Origin: CAYTEO01 sp964436825
Lineage (GTDB): Bacteria; Krumholzibacteriota; Krumholzibacteriia; LZORAL124-64-63
Direction: 5' to 3'
DNA length: 64,000 bases
Assembly (NCBI GenBank): GCA_964436825.1
Contig: CAYTEO010000005.1
Location: 20,616 to 84,615, forward strand
The notes below the pieces were generated by a model. It was not told the DNA's origin, did no database searches, and saw nothing but the letters and a program-made list of their open reading frames with translations. Of this stretch, positions 34,887 to 44,610 are shown piece after piece. The first letter of the stretch is position 1, and every line of letters begins with the position of its first letter. Made by a program: the position numbers and the translations under genes.

Positions 34887-37800
34887 CTACATGTTGCGCC
34901 TGTACTGGCCTCCCACGCCGTACAACGCCCCCGACAGCTGCCCCAGCGAACAGACCTTCGCCGCCTCCATCATGGCAGCGAAGGTGTTCTCGTACCGCTC
35001 CGCCGCCTCGCGCAGCCGTGCCAGGGCGGCCGGGGCGCGGTCGGCGTTGCGGGCCTGGAACGCCTCCAGGGAGGCGATGGCGAACTCCTTCTCCTCGGTG
35101 GTGGAGCGGATGACCTCGCCGGGGACGATGGTCGGCGAGCCGTTGGGGTCGAGGTAGGTGTTCACGCCGATGATGGGCAGCTTGCCGCTGTGCTTCAGCG
35201 ACTCGTAGTAGAGGGATTCCTCCTGGATCTTCATGCGCTGGTACATGCGCTCCATGGCACCCAGCACGCCGCCGCGCTCGTTGAGGCGGCGGAATTCCAT
35301 CAGGACGGCCTGCTCCACCAGGTCGGTCAGCTCCTCGATGATGAACGCGCCCTGCAGCGGGTTCTCGTTCCTGGCCAGCCCCAGCTCCTTGTTGATGATC
35401 AGCTGGATGGCCATGGCGCGGCGGACCGACTCCTCGGTGGGCGTGGTGATGGCCTCGTCGTAGGCGTTGGTGTGCAGGCTGTTGCAGTTGTCGTAGATGG
35501 CGTAGAGGGCCTGCAGGGTGGTGCGGATGTCGTTGAAGGCGATCTCCTGGGCGTGCAGGGAACGGCCCGAGGTCTGGATGTGGTACTTCAGCTTCTGGCT
35601 GCGCTCGTTGCCGCCGTAGACGTGCTTGATGGCCTTGGCCCATATGCGGCGGGCGACGCGGCCGATGACGGCGTACTCCGCGTCCTCCCCGTTGCTGAAG
35701 AAGAACGAGAGGTTGGGGGCGAAGTCGTCGATCTTCAGCCCGCGGGAGAGGTAGTACTCGACGTAGGTGAAGCCGTTGGCCAGGGTCAGGGCGAGCTGGG
35801 TGATGGGGTTGGCGCCGGCCTCGGCGATGTGGTAGCCGCTGATCGAGACCGAGTAGAAGTTCCGCACCCCGTTCTCGATGAAGTACTCCTGGATGTCCCC
35901 CATCATGCGCAGGGCGAACTCGGTGGAGAAGATGCAGGTGTTCTGGGCCTGGTCCTCCTTGAGGATGTCGGCCTGGACGGTGCCGCGGACCTGGCGCAGG
36001 GTGTCGGCCTTGATGCGGGCGTAGACCTCGGGGTCGAGGACCTGGTCGCCGGTCACCCCCAGCAGCAGCAGCCCCAGGCCGTCGTTCCCCTCCGGCAGCG
36101 GGGCGTTGTAGCGGGGGCGCTCCGCACCCAGCTCCCGGTAGATGGCGTCGATCCGCCGCTCCGTCTCCTCGACCAGTCCCTGCTCGCGGATCCACTTCTC
36201 GCACTGCTGGTCGACGGCCGCGTTGAAGAAGAAGGCCAGCATCATCGGGGCCGGGCCGTTGATCGTCATCGAGACGCTCGTCTTGGGGTCGGCCAGATCG
36301 AACCCGCTGTAGAGCTTCTTGGCATCGTCCAGGGTGGCGACGCTCACGCCCGAGTTGCCGATCTTGCCGTAGATGTCGGGCCGGCGGGCGGGGTCCTCCC
36401 CGTAGAGGGTCACCGAGTCGAAGGCGGTCGAGAGCCGCTTGGCCGGCATCCCGTGCGACAGGTAGTGGAACCGCTTGTTGGTCCGCTCGGGGCCGCCCTC
36501 GCCGGCGAACATGCGGGTGGGGTCCTCGCCGGTCCGCTTCAGGGGGAAGACGCCGGCCGCGTAGGGGAACGCACCCGGGACGTTCTCGGTCAGCAGCCAG
36601 CGGAGGATCTCCCCCCAGTCGCGGTCCCGCGGCAGGACGACCTTGCGGACCTTCGTGTGGCTGAGGGTCTCGAGGACCAGCGGCTGCTCGATGGTCCGGC
36701 CGCGGACCTCGTAGCGGAAGACGTCCCCCGCGTACTGCTGCTGCAGCTCGGGCCAGCGGCGCAGCAGCTCGCGGGCGCGGTGGTCCATGCGGTCGGCCAG
36801 GTGGTTGTAGCGGGCCACCAGGTCGCGCACGGTCTCGCCGTCGTTCTCGGTCGCCTCCAGGACCGGCGCGAACGGCGGGGCGGCCTCCTCGTCCCCGGTC
36901 GGGGTGAGGCCGCGCAGCTCGTCGATGGTCCCGCGCAGCTGGAACAGCCGCCGCGCCAGCGCCACCTGCTCGTCCACGTACCGGTCGTAGCGGTCGCTCT
37001 CCTCGACGATCTCGCCCAGGTAGCGGTTCCGCTCGGGCGGGATGATGAAGTGGCGCTCGCTGACCACCGCCGCGGCGTCGAAGCGGGTCTGCAGCTCCAC
37101 ACCCGTCTTGCGGCCGATGACCTGCAGCAGGCGGGCGTAGAGGGCGTTGACGCCGGGGTCGTGGAACTGGCTGGCGATGGTCCCGAAGACCGGCAGCTCC
37201 TCGTCCGGCTCCTCGAACAGCTCGTGGTTGCGGCGGTACTGCTTGCGGACGTCGCGCAGGGCGTCCAGGGAACCGCGGTGATCGAACTTGTTGATGGCGA
37301 TCACGTCCGCGAAGTCGAGCATGTCGATCTTCTCGAGCTGGGTCGAGGCGCCGTAGTCGGCGGTCATGACGTAGAGCGACACGTCACAGTGGTCGGTGAT
37401 CTGGGTGTCGCTCTGGCCGATGCCGCTGGTCTCCACGATCACCAGGTCGAAGCCGGCCGCCTTGCAGATGTCGACGGCGTCCTGGACGTAGGGGCTGATC
37501 GACAGGTTCGAGCCGCGGGTGGCCAGCGACCTCATGTAGGCCCGCGCATCCCCGATGGCGTTCATGCGGATCCGGTCGCCCAGCAGGGCGCCGCCGCCGC
37601 GGCGCTTGCTCGGGTCCACAGAGACGACGGCGACGGTCCGCTCGGGATCGTCGTTGAGGAAGCGGCGCACCAGCTCGTCCACCAGGGACGACTTGCCGGC
37701 GCCACCGGTGCCGGTCACGCCAAGGACCGGGATCGTCCGCGCCGCGGCCTGCTCGCGCACGGCGTCGGCCACGGCGGCGAAGGCGTCGGGCAGGTTCTCG

Positions 37801-38324
37801 GCCACGGAGATGGCCCGGGCGATGGCCTGCGGATCGCGCCGGGCAATCCGGTCGAGGTCCACGTCCCCGGCGCCGTCCACGGTGGGGAAGTCGCACCCCT
37901 CCATCACCACGTTGATCATCCCCTGCAGGCCCATGGCCCGCCCGTCGTCGGGGCTGAAGATGCGGTCGATGCCGTCGGCGTGGAGCTGCGCGATCTCCTC
38001 GGGCAGGATCGTCCCGCCGCCGCCGCCGAAGATGCGCGTCTTCGCGCCTCGCTCGTCCAGCAGCTGCCGCATGTAGCGGAAGAACTCCATGTGGCCGCCC
38101 TGGTACGAGGTGACGGCGATCCCCTGGGCGTCCTCCTGGACGGCACAGTCGACGATCTCGGCCACCGACCGGTTGTGGCCCAGGTGGATGACCTCGGCGC
38201 CGGTGCGCTGCAGCAGGCGACGCATGATGTTGATGGCGGCGTCGTGGCCGTCGAACAGGCTGGCGGCCGTGACGATGCGGACGTGGTGCCGGGGCTGGTA
38301 GGGGGCGACCTTGGACGTGGACAT
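34887..38324 (-). CDS. icmF: Fused isobutyryl-CoA mutase (IcmF)
   Basis: Adenosylcobalamin-dependent carbon-skeleton mutase interconverting isobutyryl- and butyryl-CoA, with a built-in G-protein chaperone. The 1145 residues run as B12-binding domain ([10 protein letters not shown] carries the base-off His; [11 protein letters not shown]), MeaI-like GTPase (P-loop [12 protein letters not shown] near 200, [37 protein letters not shown]) and a C-terminal TIM-barrel mutase domain ([36 protein letters not shown]). That domain order and the last motifs match IcmF rather than methylmalonyl-CoA mutase. ATG 38324 is preferred to GTG 38327. It is monocistronic. No cobalamin riboswitch was recognised in the leader. 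Confidence 0.95.
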   Translation of the reverse strand: MSTSKVAPYQPRHHVRIVTAASLFDGHDAAINIMRRLLQRTGAEVIHLGHNRSVAEIVDCAVQEDAQGIAVTSYQGGHMEFFRYMRQLLDERGAKTRIFGGGGGTILPEEIAQLHADGIDRIFSPDDGRAMGLQGMINVVMEGCDFPTVDGAGDVDLDRIARRDPQAIARAISVAENLPDAFAAVADAVREQAAARTIPVLGVTGTGGAGKSSLVDELVRRFLNDDPERTVAVVSVDPSKRRGGGALLGDRIRMNAIGDARAYMRSLATRGSNLSISPYVQDAVDICKAAGFDLVIVETSGIGQSDTQITDHCDVSLYVMTADYGASTQLEKIDMLDFADVIAINKFDHRGSLDALRDVRKQYRRNHELFEEPDEELPVFGTIASQFHDPGVNALYARLLQVIGRKTGVELQTRFDAAAVVSERHFIIPPERNRYLGEIVEESDRYDRYVDEQVALARRLFQLRGTIDELRGLTPTGDEEAAPPFAPVLEATENDGETVRDLVARYNHLADRMDHRARELLRRWPELQQQYAGDVFRYEVRGRTIEQPLVLETLSHTKVRKVVLPRDRDWGEILRWLLTENVPGAFPYAAGVFPLKRTGEDPTRMFAGEGGPERTNKRFHYLSHGMPAKRLSTAFDSVTLYGEDPARRPDIYGKIGNSGVSVATLDDAKKLYSGFDLADPKTSVSMTINGPAPMMLAFFFNAAVDQQCEKWIREQGLVEETERRIDAIYRELGAERPRYNAPLPEGNDGLGLLLLGVTGDQVLDPEVYARIKADTLRQVRGTVQADILKEDQAQNTCIFSTEFALRMMGDIQEYFIENGVRNFYSVSISGYHIAEAGANPITQLALTLANGFTYVEYYLSRGLKIDDFAPNLSFFFSNGEDAEYAVIGRVARRIWAKAIKHVYGGNERSQKLKYHIQTSGRSLHAQEIAFNDIRTTLQALYAIYDNCNSLHTNAYDEAITTPTEESVRRAMAIQLIINKELGLARNENPLQGAFIIEELTDLVEQAVLMEFRRLNERGGVLGAMERMYQRMKIQEESLYYESLKHSGKLPIIGVNTYLDPNGSPTIVPGEVIRSTTEEKEFAIASLEAFQARNADRAPAALARLREAAERYENTFAAMMEAAKVCSLGQLSGALYGVGGQYRRNM

Positions 38325-38539
38325 CACTGCGACCTCGTCGTGCAGAAGGCGGCGGCCCGGCCACCGTGACCGGGCCGGTCAAGCAACTGCAAACATGGAC
38401 AATAAATACCACGGATGCCAGCGGGGAGCAACGACCGCGCGGTTCACGGGGACTGGCCAGGCCCCTCCCGACGGGCTAGCTTGGAACCGGCGATCGATCG
38501 CCGTCGCCGCTGCCGACCCGCGACCCCGGGAGCACCAGC

Positions 38540-39064
38540 ATGACGAATCGAGAGAACCGCAGGTCCCGTCCCCGCCGCCCCGACCCCTTCCCGGTCACCT
38601 CGTGCGACTGTGCCGACTGCCGGGCCGCCTGCCTCAACTCGCCCGGCTGGTTCCTCCCCGACCAGGTCCCGCGCCTGGCCCGCCACCTGGGCCTGTCGGT
38701 GGCCGAGACCTTCCGGCGGTACCTGGCCGTCGGGGTGACGGCCATGCCCGACGGCTCGCGCGTCCACGGCGTGATGCCCCACAAGCTGCGGGACCGCAAG
38801 AAGCCCGGCTCGGTCTGGAGCCTGCGCGAGCTGGCCGATCCCGGCCGCTGCATCTTCTTCGACCGCGGCCGCTGCACCATCTACCCCGTCCGCCCCTACG
38901 AGTGCGCCCGGATGATCCACGGCCGCGAGAACCGGGCCGTCGCGCTGCGCCACCGGATCGTCCGCCGCTGGACCGACGCGGCGCTGCGCCCCTACGCCGA
39001 GCTGACCGGACGACGGCTGCGCGGGTTCGGGACCACGGGCAGCGGGAGCGACAGGAGGAAGTGA
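38540..39064 (+). CDS. YkgJ-type cysteine-cluster protein
   Basis: A 174-residue protein with the zinc- or iron-chelating Cys pattern of the YkgJ (CxxCxxxCC-like) family. CDCADCRAAC lies near residue 22, then DPGRCIFFDRGRCTIYPVRP and YECARM further on. Relatives are small uncharacterised metal-binding proteins, some annotated as Fe-S oxidoreductases. Basic residues are concentrated at both ends. It stands alone between the divergent IcmF gene and a convergent octahaem cytochrome gene. No role is inferred beyond metal binding. Confidence 0.82.
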   Translation: MTNRENRRSRPRRPDPFPVTSCDCADCRAACLNSPGWFLPDQVPRLARHLGLSVAETFRRYLAVGVTAMPDGSRVHGVMPHKLRDRKKPGSVWSLRELADPGRCIFFDRGRCTIYPVRPYECARMIHGRENRAVALRHRIVRRWTDAALRPYAELTGRRLRGFGTTGSGSDRRK

Positions 39065-39128
39065 CGACTTCGCCCTGGTTGCGATACGGCCGCCGTCGCT
39101 CCGGGCCGAGAGGGCCGGGACGGACCGG

Positions 39129-40499
39129 TCAATCGTCGTCACCGCCCCCGCCGACGCCACCATGGTCGTGCCAGGTGTAGGCGTGGGGCCAGCCTGCGGT
39201 CGTCGTCGGCGTGGCCGTGTGGCAGACGTTGCAGGCGGAGAGCCGCTCGGGATTGCTGCCGCCGTGCTTCTCGGCGAACTCGCTGCTCCCCTCGCCCCGG
39301 GAGCTGCCGTGGCAGGCCCCGCAGCTGCCCAGCGTCTTGACGGCACCCTGGTACTGCTCGACCTGGTAGTTGTCGCTGGCCTCGCGGCTGGGGACCATGG
39401 CGTGGGGACTGCCGTGGCAGGCGGCGCAGTAGAGGCCGCCGTGGCCGGTGGCGTCGCGGTAGAGGATCGTGCCGGTGTCGACGCCGCTGACGTCCCCGTG
39501 GCAGGTGGCGCACTTCGGCTCGTTCACCCAGGGAACCCTGCCTTCACTGACGATGCTCGAGGCCACCTGGGCCATCGTCCCGTGGCAGGTGGTGCAGTTG
39601 CCGTCGGCGGCGGTATGGGCCAGGGAACGGTTGCACTGGGTCACGGTGCCGGGATGGCAATCCAGGCACGTCGCCCCGCGGTCGGCGTGGGAGCCGTGGA
39701 TGCGGGCCGACAGGTAGTCGGCGGGGTCGGCCGCCGTGCCGCCCAGGGCGGGGCTGGCGTGGCAGGAGGCGCACAGGACCGGCGTGGCGGCGACCAGGGC
39801 CGTCCCGTGCATGGCGTCGTGGACGGCCAGGATGTTGGCGAACGGATCGTCCGTTCCGCCGCCGATCCGTCCGGTGGCACTGCCGCCCGCGGCGTGGCAG
39901 CGGGCGCAGTCGATCTCGTCGCTGGTCGGGACCGTCGCACGCGTGGTGGCCACGACCGCCCCGTCGGCGTCCTTCACGGTGATCTCCATGACCTGGTAGG
40001 GGTTCCACGTGCCGTCGTCGCTGACCGGGACGACCGGCACGCCGTCCACCTCGAAGTGGTCGCCCCGGGGGACCATCGTCCCGGCCAGGCCGTTGTGCCG
40101 CTCCGGATCGACCAGGTTCAGCCCCGTGTCGACGGCCAGGTCGACGCCGAACAGCTCCTGGTCGTGCTGCCAGAACTGGGCGAAGTCGCCCCCGTACTGG
40201 TCCGTCTTGCCGCTGGAACTGGTGTTGTTCAGCAGGCGGTATTCCACGGTCACCCCGCCGGTGACGATCCGCGGCGGATCACCCCGCTCGACCACCTGGA
40301 CCCAGACCGTGTTGTACGGGGGCAGGATGACGGCCTGGTCATAGGTGGGATTGAGGCAGTGCATCCCCAGGTCGTTCCAGGCCAGCACGACGAGATCGCT
40401 CGCCGTCGGTGGCAGGGTGCCAACCGTCTCGTCGTCGCTGCACCCTCCTGCCAGGACAAGGGCAAGCACGACGAACATGCAGACACGGCACATCTTCAT
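39129..40499 (-). CDS. Octahaem c-type cytochrome lipoprotein
   Basis: ATG 40499 gives a lipoprotein signal (VVLALVLAGGC). The first 190 residues are a beta-rich domain (DLVVLAWNDLGMHCLNPTYD, GGVTVEYRLLNNTSSSG). The rest contains eight CxxCH sites: CARCH, CASCH, CLDCH, CTTCH, CATCH, CAACH, CGACH and CNVCH. The tail is Gly/Asp-rich after TWHDHGG. Surface or periplasmic multihaem lipoproteins of this kind carry electrons to extracellular or periplasmic acceptors, but no matching porin or reductase partner is adjacent. It is divergent from the cysteine desulfurase gene, with only 140 bases between them. Confidence 0.9.
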   Translation of the reverse strand: MKMCRVCMFVVLALVLAGGCSDDETVGTLPPTASDLVVLAWNDLGMHCLNPTYDQAVILPPYNTVWVQVVERGDPPRIVTGGVTVEYRLLNNTSSSGKTDQYGGDFAQFWQHDQELFGVDLAVDTGLNLVDPERHNGLAGTMVPRGDHFEVDGVPVVPVSDDGTWNPYQVMEITVKDADGAVVATTRATVPTSDEIDCARCHAAGGSATGRIGGGTDDPFANILAVHDAMHGTALVAATPVLCASCHASPALGGTAADPADYLSARIHGSHADRGATCLDCHPGTVTQCNRSLAHTAADGNCTTCHGTMAQVASSIVSEGRVPWVNEPKCATCHGDVSGVDTGTILYRDATGHGGLYCAACHGSPHAMVPSREASDNYQVEQYQGAVKTLGSCGACHGSSRGEGSSEFAEKHGGSNPERLSACNVCHTATPTTTAGWPHAYTWHDHGGVGGGGDDD

Positions 40500-40639
40500 G
40501 GTGGTTCCTCCCACTGGTCGTGTGGTTCCTTCCTGATCTCCGAGTAAAATATTGGCATTTGAAAAAGCAAGGGCCATTCCTGCCGCGCGGCGCTAGGATC
40601 CCCCGAGGGAACAAAGGAGCCACCATCCGGAGGAACGAG

Positions 40640-41773
40640 ATGCCCCAGCGACCCGTCTACCTGGACTACAACGCCACCACGCCGGTCGACCCGGCCGTGG
40701 CCGCGACCATGACCCCCTTCCTGAGCGAGCGGTTCGGCAACCCCGGCAGCAGCCATGCCTACGGGCGGGATACCAGCGCGGCCGTGCAGGAAGCAAGGCG
40801 ACAGGTGGCCGACCTGCTCGGCTGCGCGCCCGCCGAGGTGGTCTTCACCAGCGGCGGCTCCGAGTCCAACAACCTGGCCATCAAGGGCACCGCCTGGGCA
40901 GCCGGCGACCGGGGCGGCCACCTGGTGACCACCGCCGTGGAGCACCCGGCCGTCCTGGAGGTCTGCCGCTGGCTGCAGGGACAGGGGTTCGACCTGACGC
41001 TCGTGCCGGTGGACGGCACCGGCCGGGTCGACCCCGACGACGTGGCCGCCGCCCTGCGCCCCGACACGGTGCTGGTCTCGGTCATGCTGGCCAACAACGA
41101 GGTGGGCACCCTGCAGCCGGTGCGCGAGATCGCCGCCCTGTGCCGCGAGCGCGGCGTCCCGGTCCACTGCGACGCCGCCCAGGCCGTGGGCAAGGTCCCG
41201 GTCCGCATCGACGAGCTGGGCGTGGACCTGCTCTCGCTGGCCGGACACAAGTTCTACGGCCCGAAGGGAATCGGCGCCCTCTACGTGCGTCACGGCACGC
41301 CCCTGGTGCCGCTGGTCCACGGCGCCTCCCAGGAGAGCGGCCGGCGCGCGGGAACGGAGAACGTCCTGGAGGTGGTCGGGCTGGGCGAGGCCGCCGCCCT
41401 GGCCCGACAGGACCTGCCGGCCGAGATGGAGCGGTTGCGCACCCTGCGCGACCGCCTCGAACGACTGCTGGCCGACGGCTGTCCCGACGCCGTCTTTCAC
41501 GGCCACCGCACCCTGCGGTTGCCCAACACCTGCAGCGTCGGTTTCCCGGGCCGCGACGCCGGCGAGCTGCTGCGCCGGCTGGCCGACCGCGTGGCCGTCT
41601 CCGCCGGCGCGGCCTGCCATGCCGGCGGGACCAGCGTCTCGCACGTGCTGGCGGCCATGGGCGTGCCGCGCGAGGCGGCCCTGGGCACGCTGCGGATCTC
41701 GCTGGGGCGGTTCACGACGCAGGACGAGGTGGACGCCGGTGCCGAGGCCATCCTCGAGGCGGTGGCGCCATGA
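40640..41773 (+). CDS. Cysteine desulfurase (NifS/IscS family)
   Basis: PLP enzyme that releases sulfur from cysteine for Fe-S clusters or thiolation. The 377 residues open with VYLDYNATTPVDP. PLP residues include TSGGSESNN, TTAVEHPAVL (His stacking on PLP), HCDAAQAVGK and the Schiff-base Lys in LSLAGHKFYGPKG. The catalytic Cys is in AVSAGAACHAGGTSVSHVL, and the short spacer before SHVL places it in the NifS-like class. ATG 40640 follows GGAGGAACGAG. The stop overlaps the ATG of the DUF6884-like gene by four bases. No iscU is nearby. Confidence 0.94.
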   Translation: MPQRPVYLDYNATTPVDPAVAATMTPFLSERFGNPGSSHAYGRDTSAAVQEARRQVADLLGCAPAEVVFTSGGSESNNLAIKGTAWAAGDRGGHLVTTAVEHPAVLEVCRWLQGQGFDLTLVPVDGTGRVDPDDVAAALRPDTVLVSVMLANNEVGTLQPVREIAALCRERGVPVHCDAAQAVGKVPVRIDELGVDLLSLAGHKFYGPKGIGALYVRHGTPLVPLVHGASQESGRRAGTENVLEVVGLGEAAALARQDLPAEMERLRTLRDRLERLLADGCPDAVFHGHRTLRLPNTCSVGFPGRDAGELLRRLADRVAVSAGAACHAGGTSVSHVLAAMGVPREAALGTLRISLGRFTTQDEVDAGAEAILEAVAP

Positions 41774-42171
41774 GCCTGGTCCTGGTCACGACCTGCTGCG
41801 CCGCCAAGCGGACCGACCCCCAGCCGCTGCCGGCCCGGGAACGCTACCTGGACCGACGCCTGGCGCTGGTGGGCGAGCGCGCGGCGGCGCGCGGTGTGCC
41901 GTGGTTGATCCTGTCGGGGGAGTTCGGACTGCTGGAGCCGACGACGCCGATCCCGTGGTACGACCACGCCCTGCGCGGCAGCGAGGTGCCTGCCCTTGCC
42001 GAACGGGTGGCTGACCGGTTGCGGGAGCTGGGCACCACGGAGGTGGAGCTGCAAACCGTGCCGGTGGCCGACGACCCGGGCCTGGCCCCCTACATCCGGG
42101 TCATGGGTCTGGCCTGCGCCTCGGCGGGCGTGGTGCTGCGGCACGTGGAGGATCCCGGCCTGGCGGGGTGA
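41770..42171 (+). CDS. DUF6884-like protein
   Basis: A 133-residue protein resembling DUF6884 (YaaA-like fold) proteins. It has an N-terminal SLVLVTTCCAAK with vicinal cysteines, an ARERYLDRRLALV segment, and the motif WLILSGEFGLLEPTTPIPWYD, here GLL-x-P-x-x-x-I-x-x-Y, which defines the family. Translation is coupled to the cysteine desulfurase gene through an ATGA overlap. Some relatives are linked to nucleic-acid modification. A sulfur-accepting role via the CC pair is speculation from the neighbour. Confidence 0.72.
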   Translation: MSLVLVTTCCAAKRTDPQPLPARERYLDRRLALVGERAAARGVPWLILSGEFGLLEPTTPIPWYDHALRGSEVPALAERVADRLRELGTTEVELQTVPVADDPGLAPYIRVMGLACASAGVVLRHVEDPGLAG

Positions 42172-42199
42172 GCACGGACGGGATGGACAGGCCAGCCCC

Positions 42200-43177
42200 T
42201 CAGGCCGCGGTCGATGGCACCTCCACCGGCCCGCCGCTCTCCCCGGACCGGTAGCAGGCATCGACCACCGCCAGGGTGGCCAGGCCGTCCCGCAGCGTCA
42301 CCGGCGCCGGGGTGCCTTCCCGCACGCTCCGCAGCCAGGCAGCCAGCACCGCCGGCAGGGTCGGTACCGCCGCAGAGACGTCTGACCGCTCCTCCTGGTT
42401 GCCGATCCGCAGGACGATCCCGCCGCGCAGGTAGTCCGCCCAGAGCTGGCCCGCCTCCCCCACCGCCTCCAGCCAGCAGGCGCGGCTGCGGGTGTACTTG
42501 CTGACCTCCAGGCAGGCGGCGGTGCCGTCGTCCAGGGTGCAGCGGGCCAGGAAGAAGTCCTCCACGGCCTCGTTGAGGATCCGCGAGTGCCGGCTGTCCA
42601 CCACGGCGAACTCCCGCCCGGTCAGGAAGCGAACGGTGTCGAACAGGTGCACGCCGGTGATGAGCAGCGAGCCGCCGCTGGGATCGTCGGGATCGTGCTG
42701 CCAGGGCAACGTGGTGGGGGCCAGGCGCTGGGCCAGCCGCACCAGGTGGACCCGTCCCAGGCGCGGCCACAGCTCGCGCACCTTCTCGATGACGGGGTTC
42801 CAGCGCAGGGTCTGCGCCAGCATGACACCGGGGGCGTCGGCGCCGGGCAACGCCACCAGCCCCCGGGCCTCCTCCAGGGTGGCCGTCAGGGGCTTCTCCA
42901 GCAGCAGCGGCTTACCGGCGGCCAGCACGGCCCGTGCATGGGCGAAGTGGGCCGCAGGCGGGGAGGCCACCACGACGCCGTCCACCTCGGGGTCTGCCAG
43001 CAGCGAGGTCGCGTCCGGATGGTAGCGCACGCCCAGCTCGCGGGCCAGGCGTTCCCCGGCGACGCGGTCGCGACGACAGAGGGCGACGGCGGTCATCCCC
43101 GGGACGTCGCGCAACGCGTGCCGCAGGTAGCGGGTGCCGTGGGTGCCGGCGCCGAGGACCGCGATGCGGAAGGTCAC
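42200..43177 (-). CDS. Gfo/Idh/MocA-family NAD(P)-dependent oxidoreductase
   Basis: A 325-residue protein. The Rossmann motif IAVLGAGTHGTRYLRH opens the N-terminus, DGVVVASPPAAHFAHA follows, and GKPLLLEKPLTATLEEA supplies the conserved EKP catalytic Lys. The C-terminal domain includes DPSGGSLLITGVHLFDTVRF, with the active-site Asp/His pair typical of the family. GTG 43177 is used because it overlaps the TGA of the upstream gene (GTGA) and directly precedes the Rossmann strand. The sugar substrate cannot be deduced. It is co-transcribed with the small carbonic anhydrase-like gene. Confidence 0.88.
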   Translation of the reverse strand: MTFRIAVLGAGTHGTRYLRHALRDVPGMTAVALCRRDRVAGERLARELGVRYHPDATSLLADPEVDGVVVASPPAAHFAHARAVLAAGKPLLLEKPLTATLEEARGLVALPGADAPGVMLAQTLRWNPVIEKVRELWPRLGRVHLVRLAQRLAPTTLPWQHDPDDPSGGSLLITGVHLFDTVRFLTGREFAVVDSRHSRILNEAVEDFFLARCTLDDGTAACLEVSKYTRSRACWLEAVGEAGQLWADYLRGGIVLRIGNQEERSDVSAAVPTLPAVLAAWLRSVREGTPAPVTLRDGLATLAVVDACYRSGESGGPVEVPSTAA

Positions 43178-43590
43178 GATCCTACATCCCCAGGCTCGCC
43201 CGTCCGCGCCGCCGCCACCTCCCGGACCGTCCCGTCCGCCTCCACCCAGAGGCCCAGCACCGGCAGGTCCGGCACGTGCCCAGCCAGGCACCGGACGGCA
43301 ACGACGAGATGCTCCCGCTGGCGGTCATCGGGGACCGGGTGGCCGGCACAGTCGGTATGGGCCGCCACGGCGATTCCCATCGAGCCGTGCCTCTCCACCG
43401 AGATCCGCAGCCGCGTCGCGATGGCGGGCGGGACGGTTCCGTCCTCCCCCGCCAGTAGACGCACCGGCCCCGGCTCGGTGATGGTGTCCACGTACGGCAC
43501 CCCGAACCGCTCCCTCAGGTAGCGGTTCACCGGCCTCTGGACGCGGCCATCCATGCAATTGATCACCGTGCAGAACTGCGATCTGGACAT
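43174..43590 (-). CDS. Small beta-carbonic anhydrase-like protein
   Basis: A 138-residue protein with the zinc and catalytic-dyad pattern of beta-carbonic anhydrases. TVINCMDGRVQ holds a Cys ligand and the Asp-Arg dyad (CxDxR), and AVAAHTDCAGHPV holds the His and second Cys ligand. FGVPYVDTITEPGPVRLL and HGSMGIAV are shared with a group of short CA-like proteins. It is much shorter than the usual 200 residues, so the activity is uncertain although the metal site looks intact. It is coupled to the downstream oxidoreductase by a GTGA overlap. Confidence 0.75.
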   Translation of the reverse strand: MSRSQFCTVINCMDGRVQRPVNRYLRERFGVPYVDTITEPGPVRLLAGEDGTVPPAIATRLRISVERHGSMGIAVAAHTDCAGHPVPDDRQREHLVVAVRCLAGHVPDLPVLGLWVEADGTVREVAAARTGEPGDVGS

Positions 43591-43672
43591 GGTCCTCCTC
43601 GCGTCGGGTGAGCGGTCGTCCGGTCCGATCCGGTCCGGACGACCGTCTCCGGTACACCGTTCCCGTCCAGTC

Positions 43673-44371
43673 TCACCGGCGCCGGCCGGCGAACAGCCGC
43701 AACACGTACCAGAGCATCAGGGCGATGCCGGCAAACAGTTCCAGTGCCGCCCCCACGGCCCGGTCGTCGGGTACGTGGCGCAGGATCTTCTGGGTATCGT
43801 ACAGCACCGATGCCCCGGCCAGGGCGATCATCGCCACCGAGAACCAAGTGCCCAGTTCCTTGCCGAACAGGACGGAGCCCACGATGGCCAGCAGCGCCAC
43901 CGCGCCGCCCCACATGAGGATGCCGCGGAGAAACGAATAGTCGCGCGAGGTGGTCAGGCCAATACCTGTCAGGGCCCCGAATCCCAGAATCGTGATGACG
44001 GCCGCGCTACGGATGGCCCCGGGAGCGTTGATCTCCGCGATCACCAGCAGGGGCACGAACAGCAGGGATTCGGCCGCGATATAGATGGCCAGTCCCAGCC
44101 ACTGTCCCCCGGTGTCGCTCGAATGGGCCACCACGCTCCGGGCCAGCCAGGCCACCAGAACGAACGCGCCCAGGACCAGCAGCCAGTTGACGGACAGCAG
44201 GGCCTGGGCCACGGGCAGCGCCAGCCCGCTCTTGAAGTAGAAGATCTCCAGGCAGGTGAACGCGAGCACGGCCAGTGACAGGGTGGTATAGACCCGGCGC
44301 AGGAATGCGGACCGATCACGCGTCTCTGCGATCTCTGCTGTCTGCGACCAGGTGCGATCCAGTGTCTCCAT
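43673..44371 (-). CDS. Bax inhibitor-1/YccA-like membrane protein
   Basis: A 232-residue protein with about seven membrane helices after a polar N-terminus ending RDRSAFLRRVYTTLSLAVL, which is characteristic of the BI-1/UPF0005 family (FLRxVYxxL). Later markers are LTTSRDYSFLRGILMWG and ASVLYDTQKILRH, the latter with the conserved Asp pair region of the pH-sensitive ion leak. Bacterial homologues (YbhL, YccA, BsYetJ) form calcium or proton leaks or modulate FtsH. ATG 44371 is followed by METLDRTW. It is divergent from the nitronate monooxygenase-like gene across 239 bases. Confidence 0.9.
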   Translation of the reverse strand: METLDRTWSQTAEIAETRDRSAFLRRVYTTLSLAVLAFTCLEIFYFKSGLALPVAQALLSVNWLLVLGAFVLVAWLARSVVAHSSDTGGQWLGLAIYIAAESLLFVPLLVIAEINAPGAIRSAAVITILGFGALTGIGLTTSRDYSFLRGILMWGGAVALLAIVGSVLFGKELGTWFSVAMIALAGASVLYDTQKILRHVPDDRAVGAALELFAGIALMLWYVLRLFAGRRR

Positions 44372-44610
44372 GGCAACCTTCGGATTGCAGATGGCTTGAG
44401 CGAGCCGACACGGATCATAATCGCTGGACCGTCCGTTCGGCAACCACCGGAGGACCACGGCGGTCCATGCGTGGGAGCGTGTTCCCGATGCGGAGCCAAC
44501 ATCATTTGCAAAGGCCAGCGGCCCAGAAGTTCGAGGTCACAAGTGTTGCATGACCCGTACCTTCTCACTCCCTCCTTGCCCCACGCCGGATCCTCCCCCA
44601 CAATCCCTCC

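Noticed and set aside
34647..38369. 1240-codon plus-strand open frame opposite icmF
   Set aside because: Valine/glycine-rich antisense shadow of IcmF with no recognisable motifs.
38325..38539. Cobalamin riboswitch in the icmF leader
   Set aside because: No B12-box sequence or matching fold was found; only a short GC hairpin is visible.
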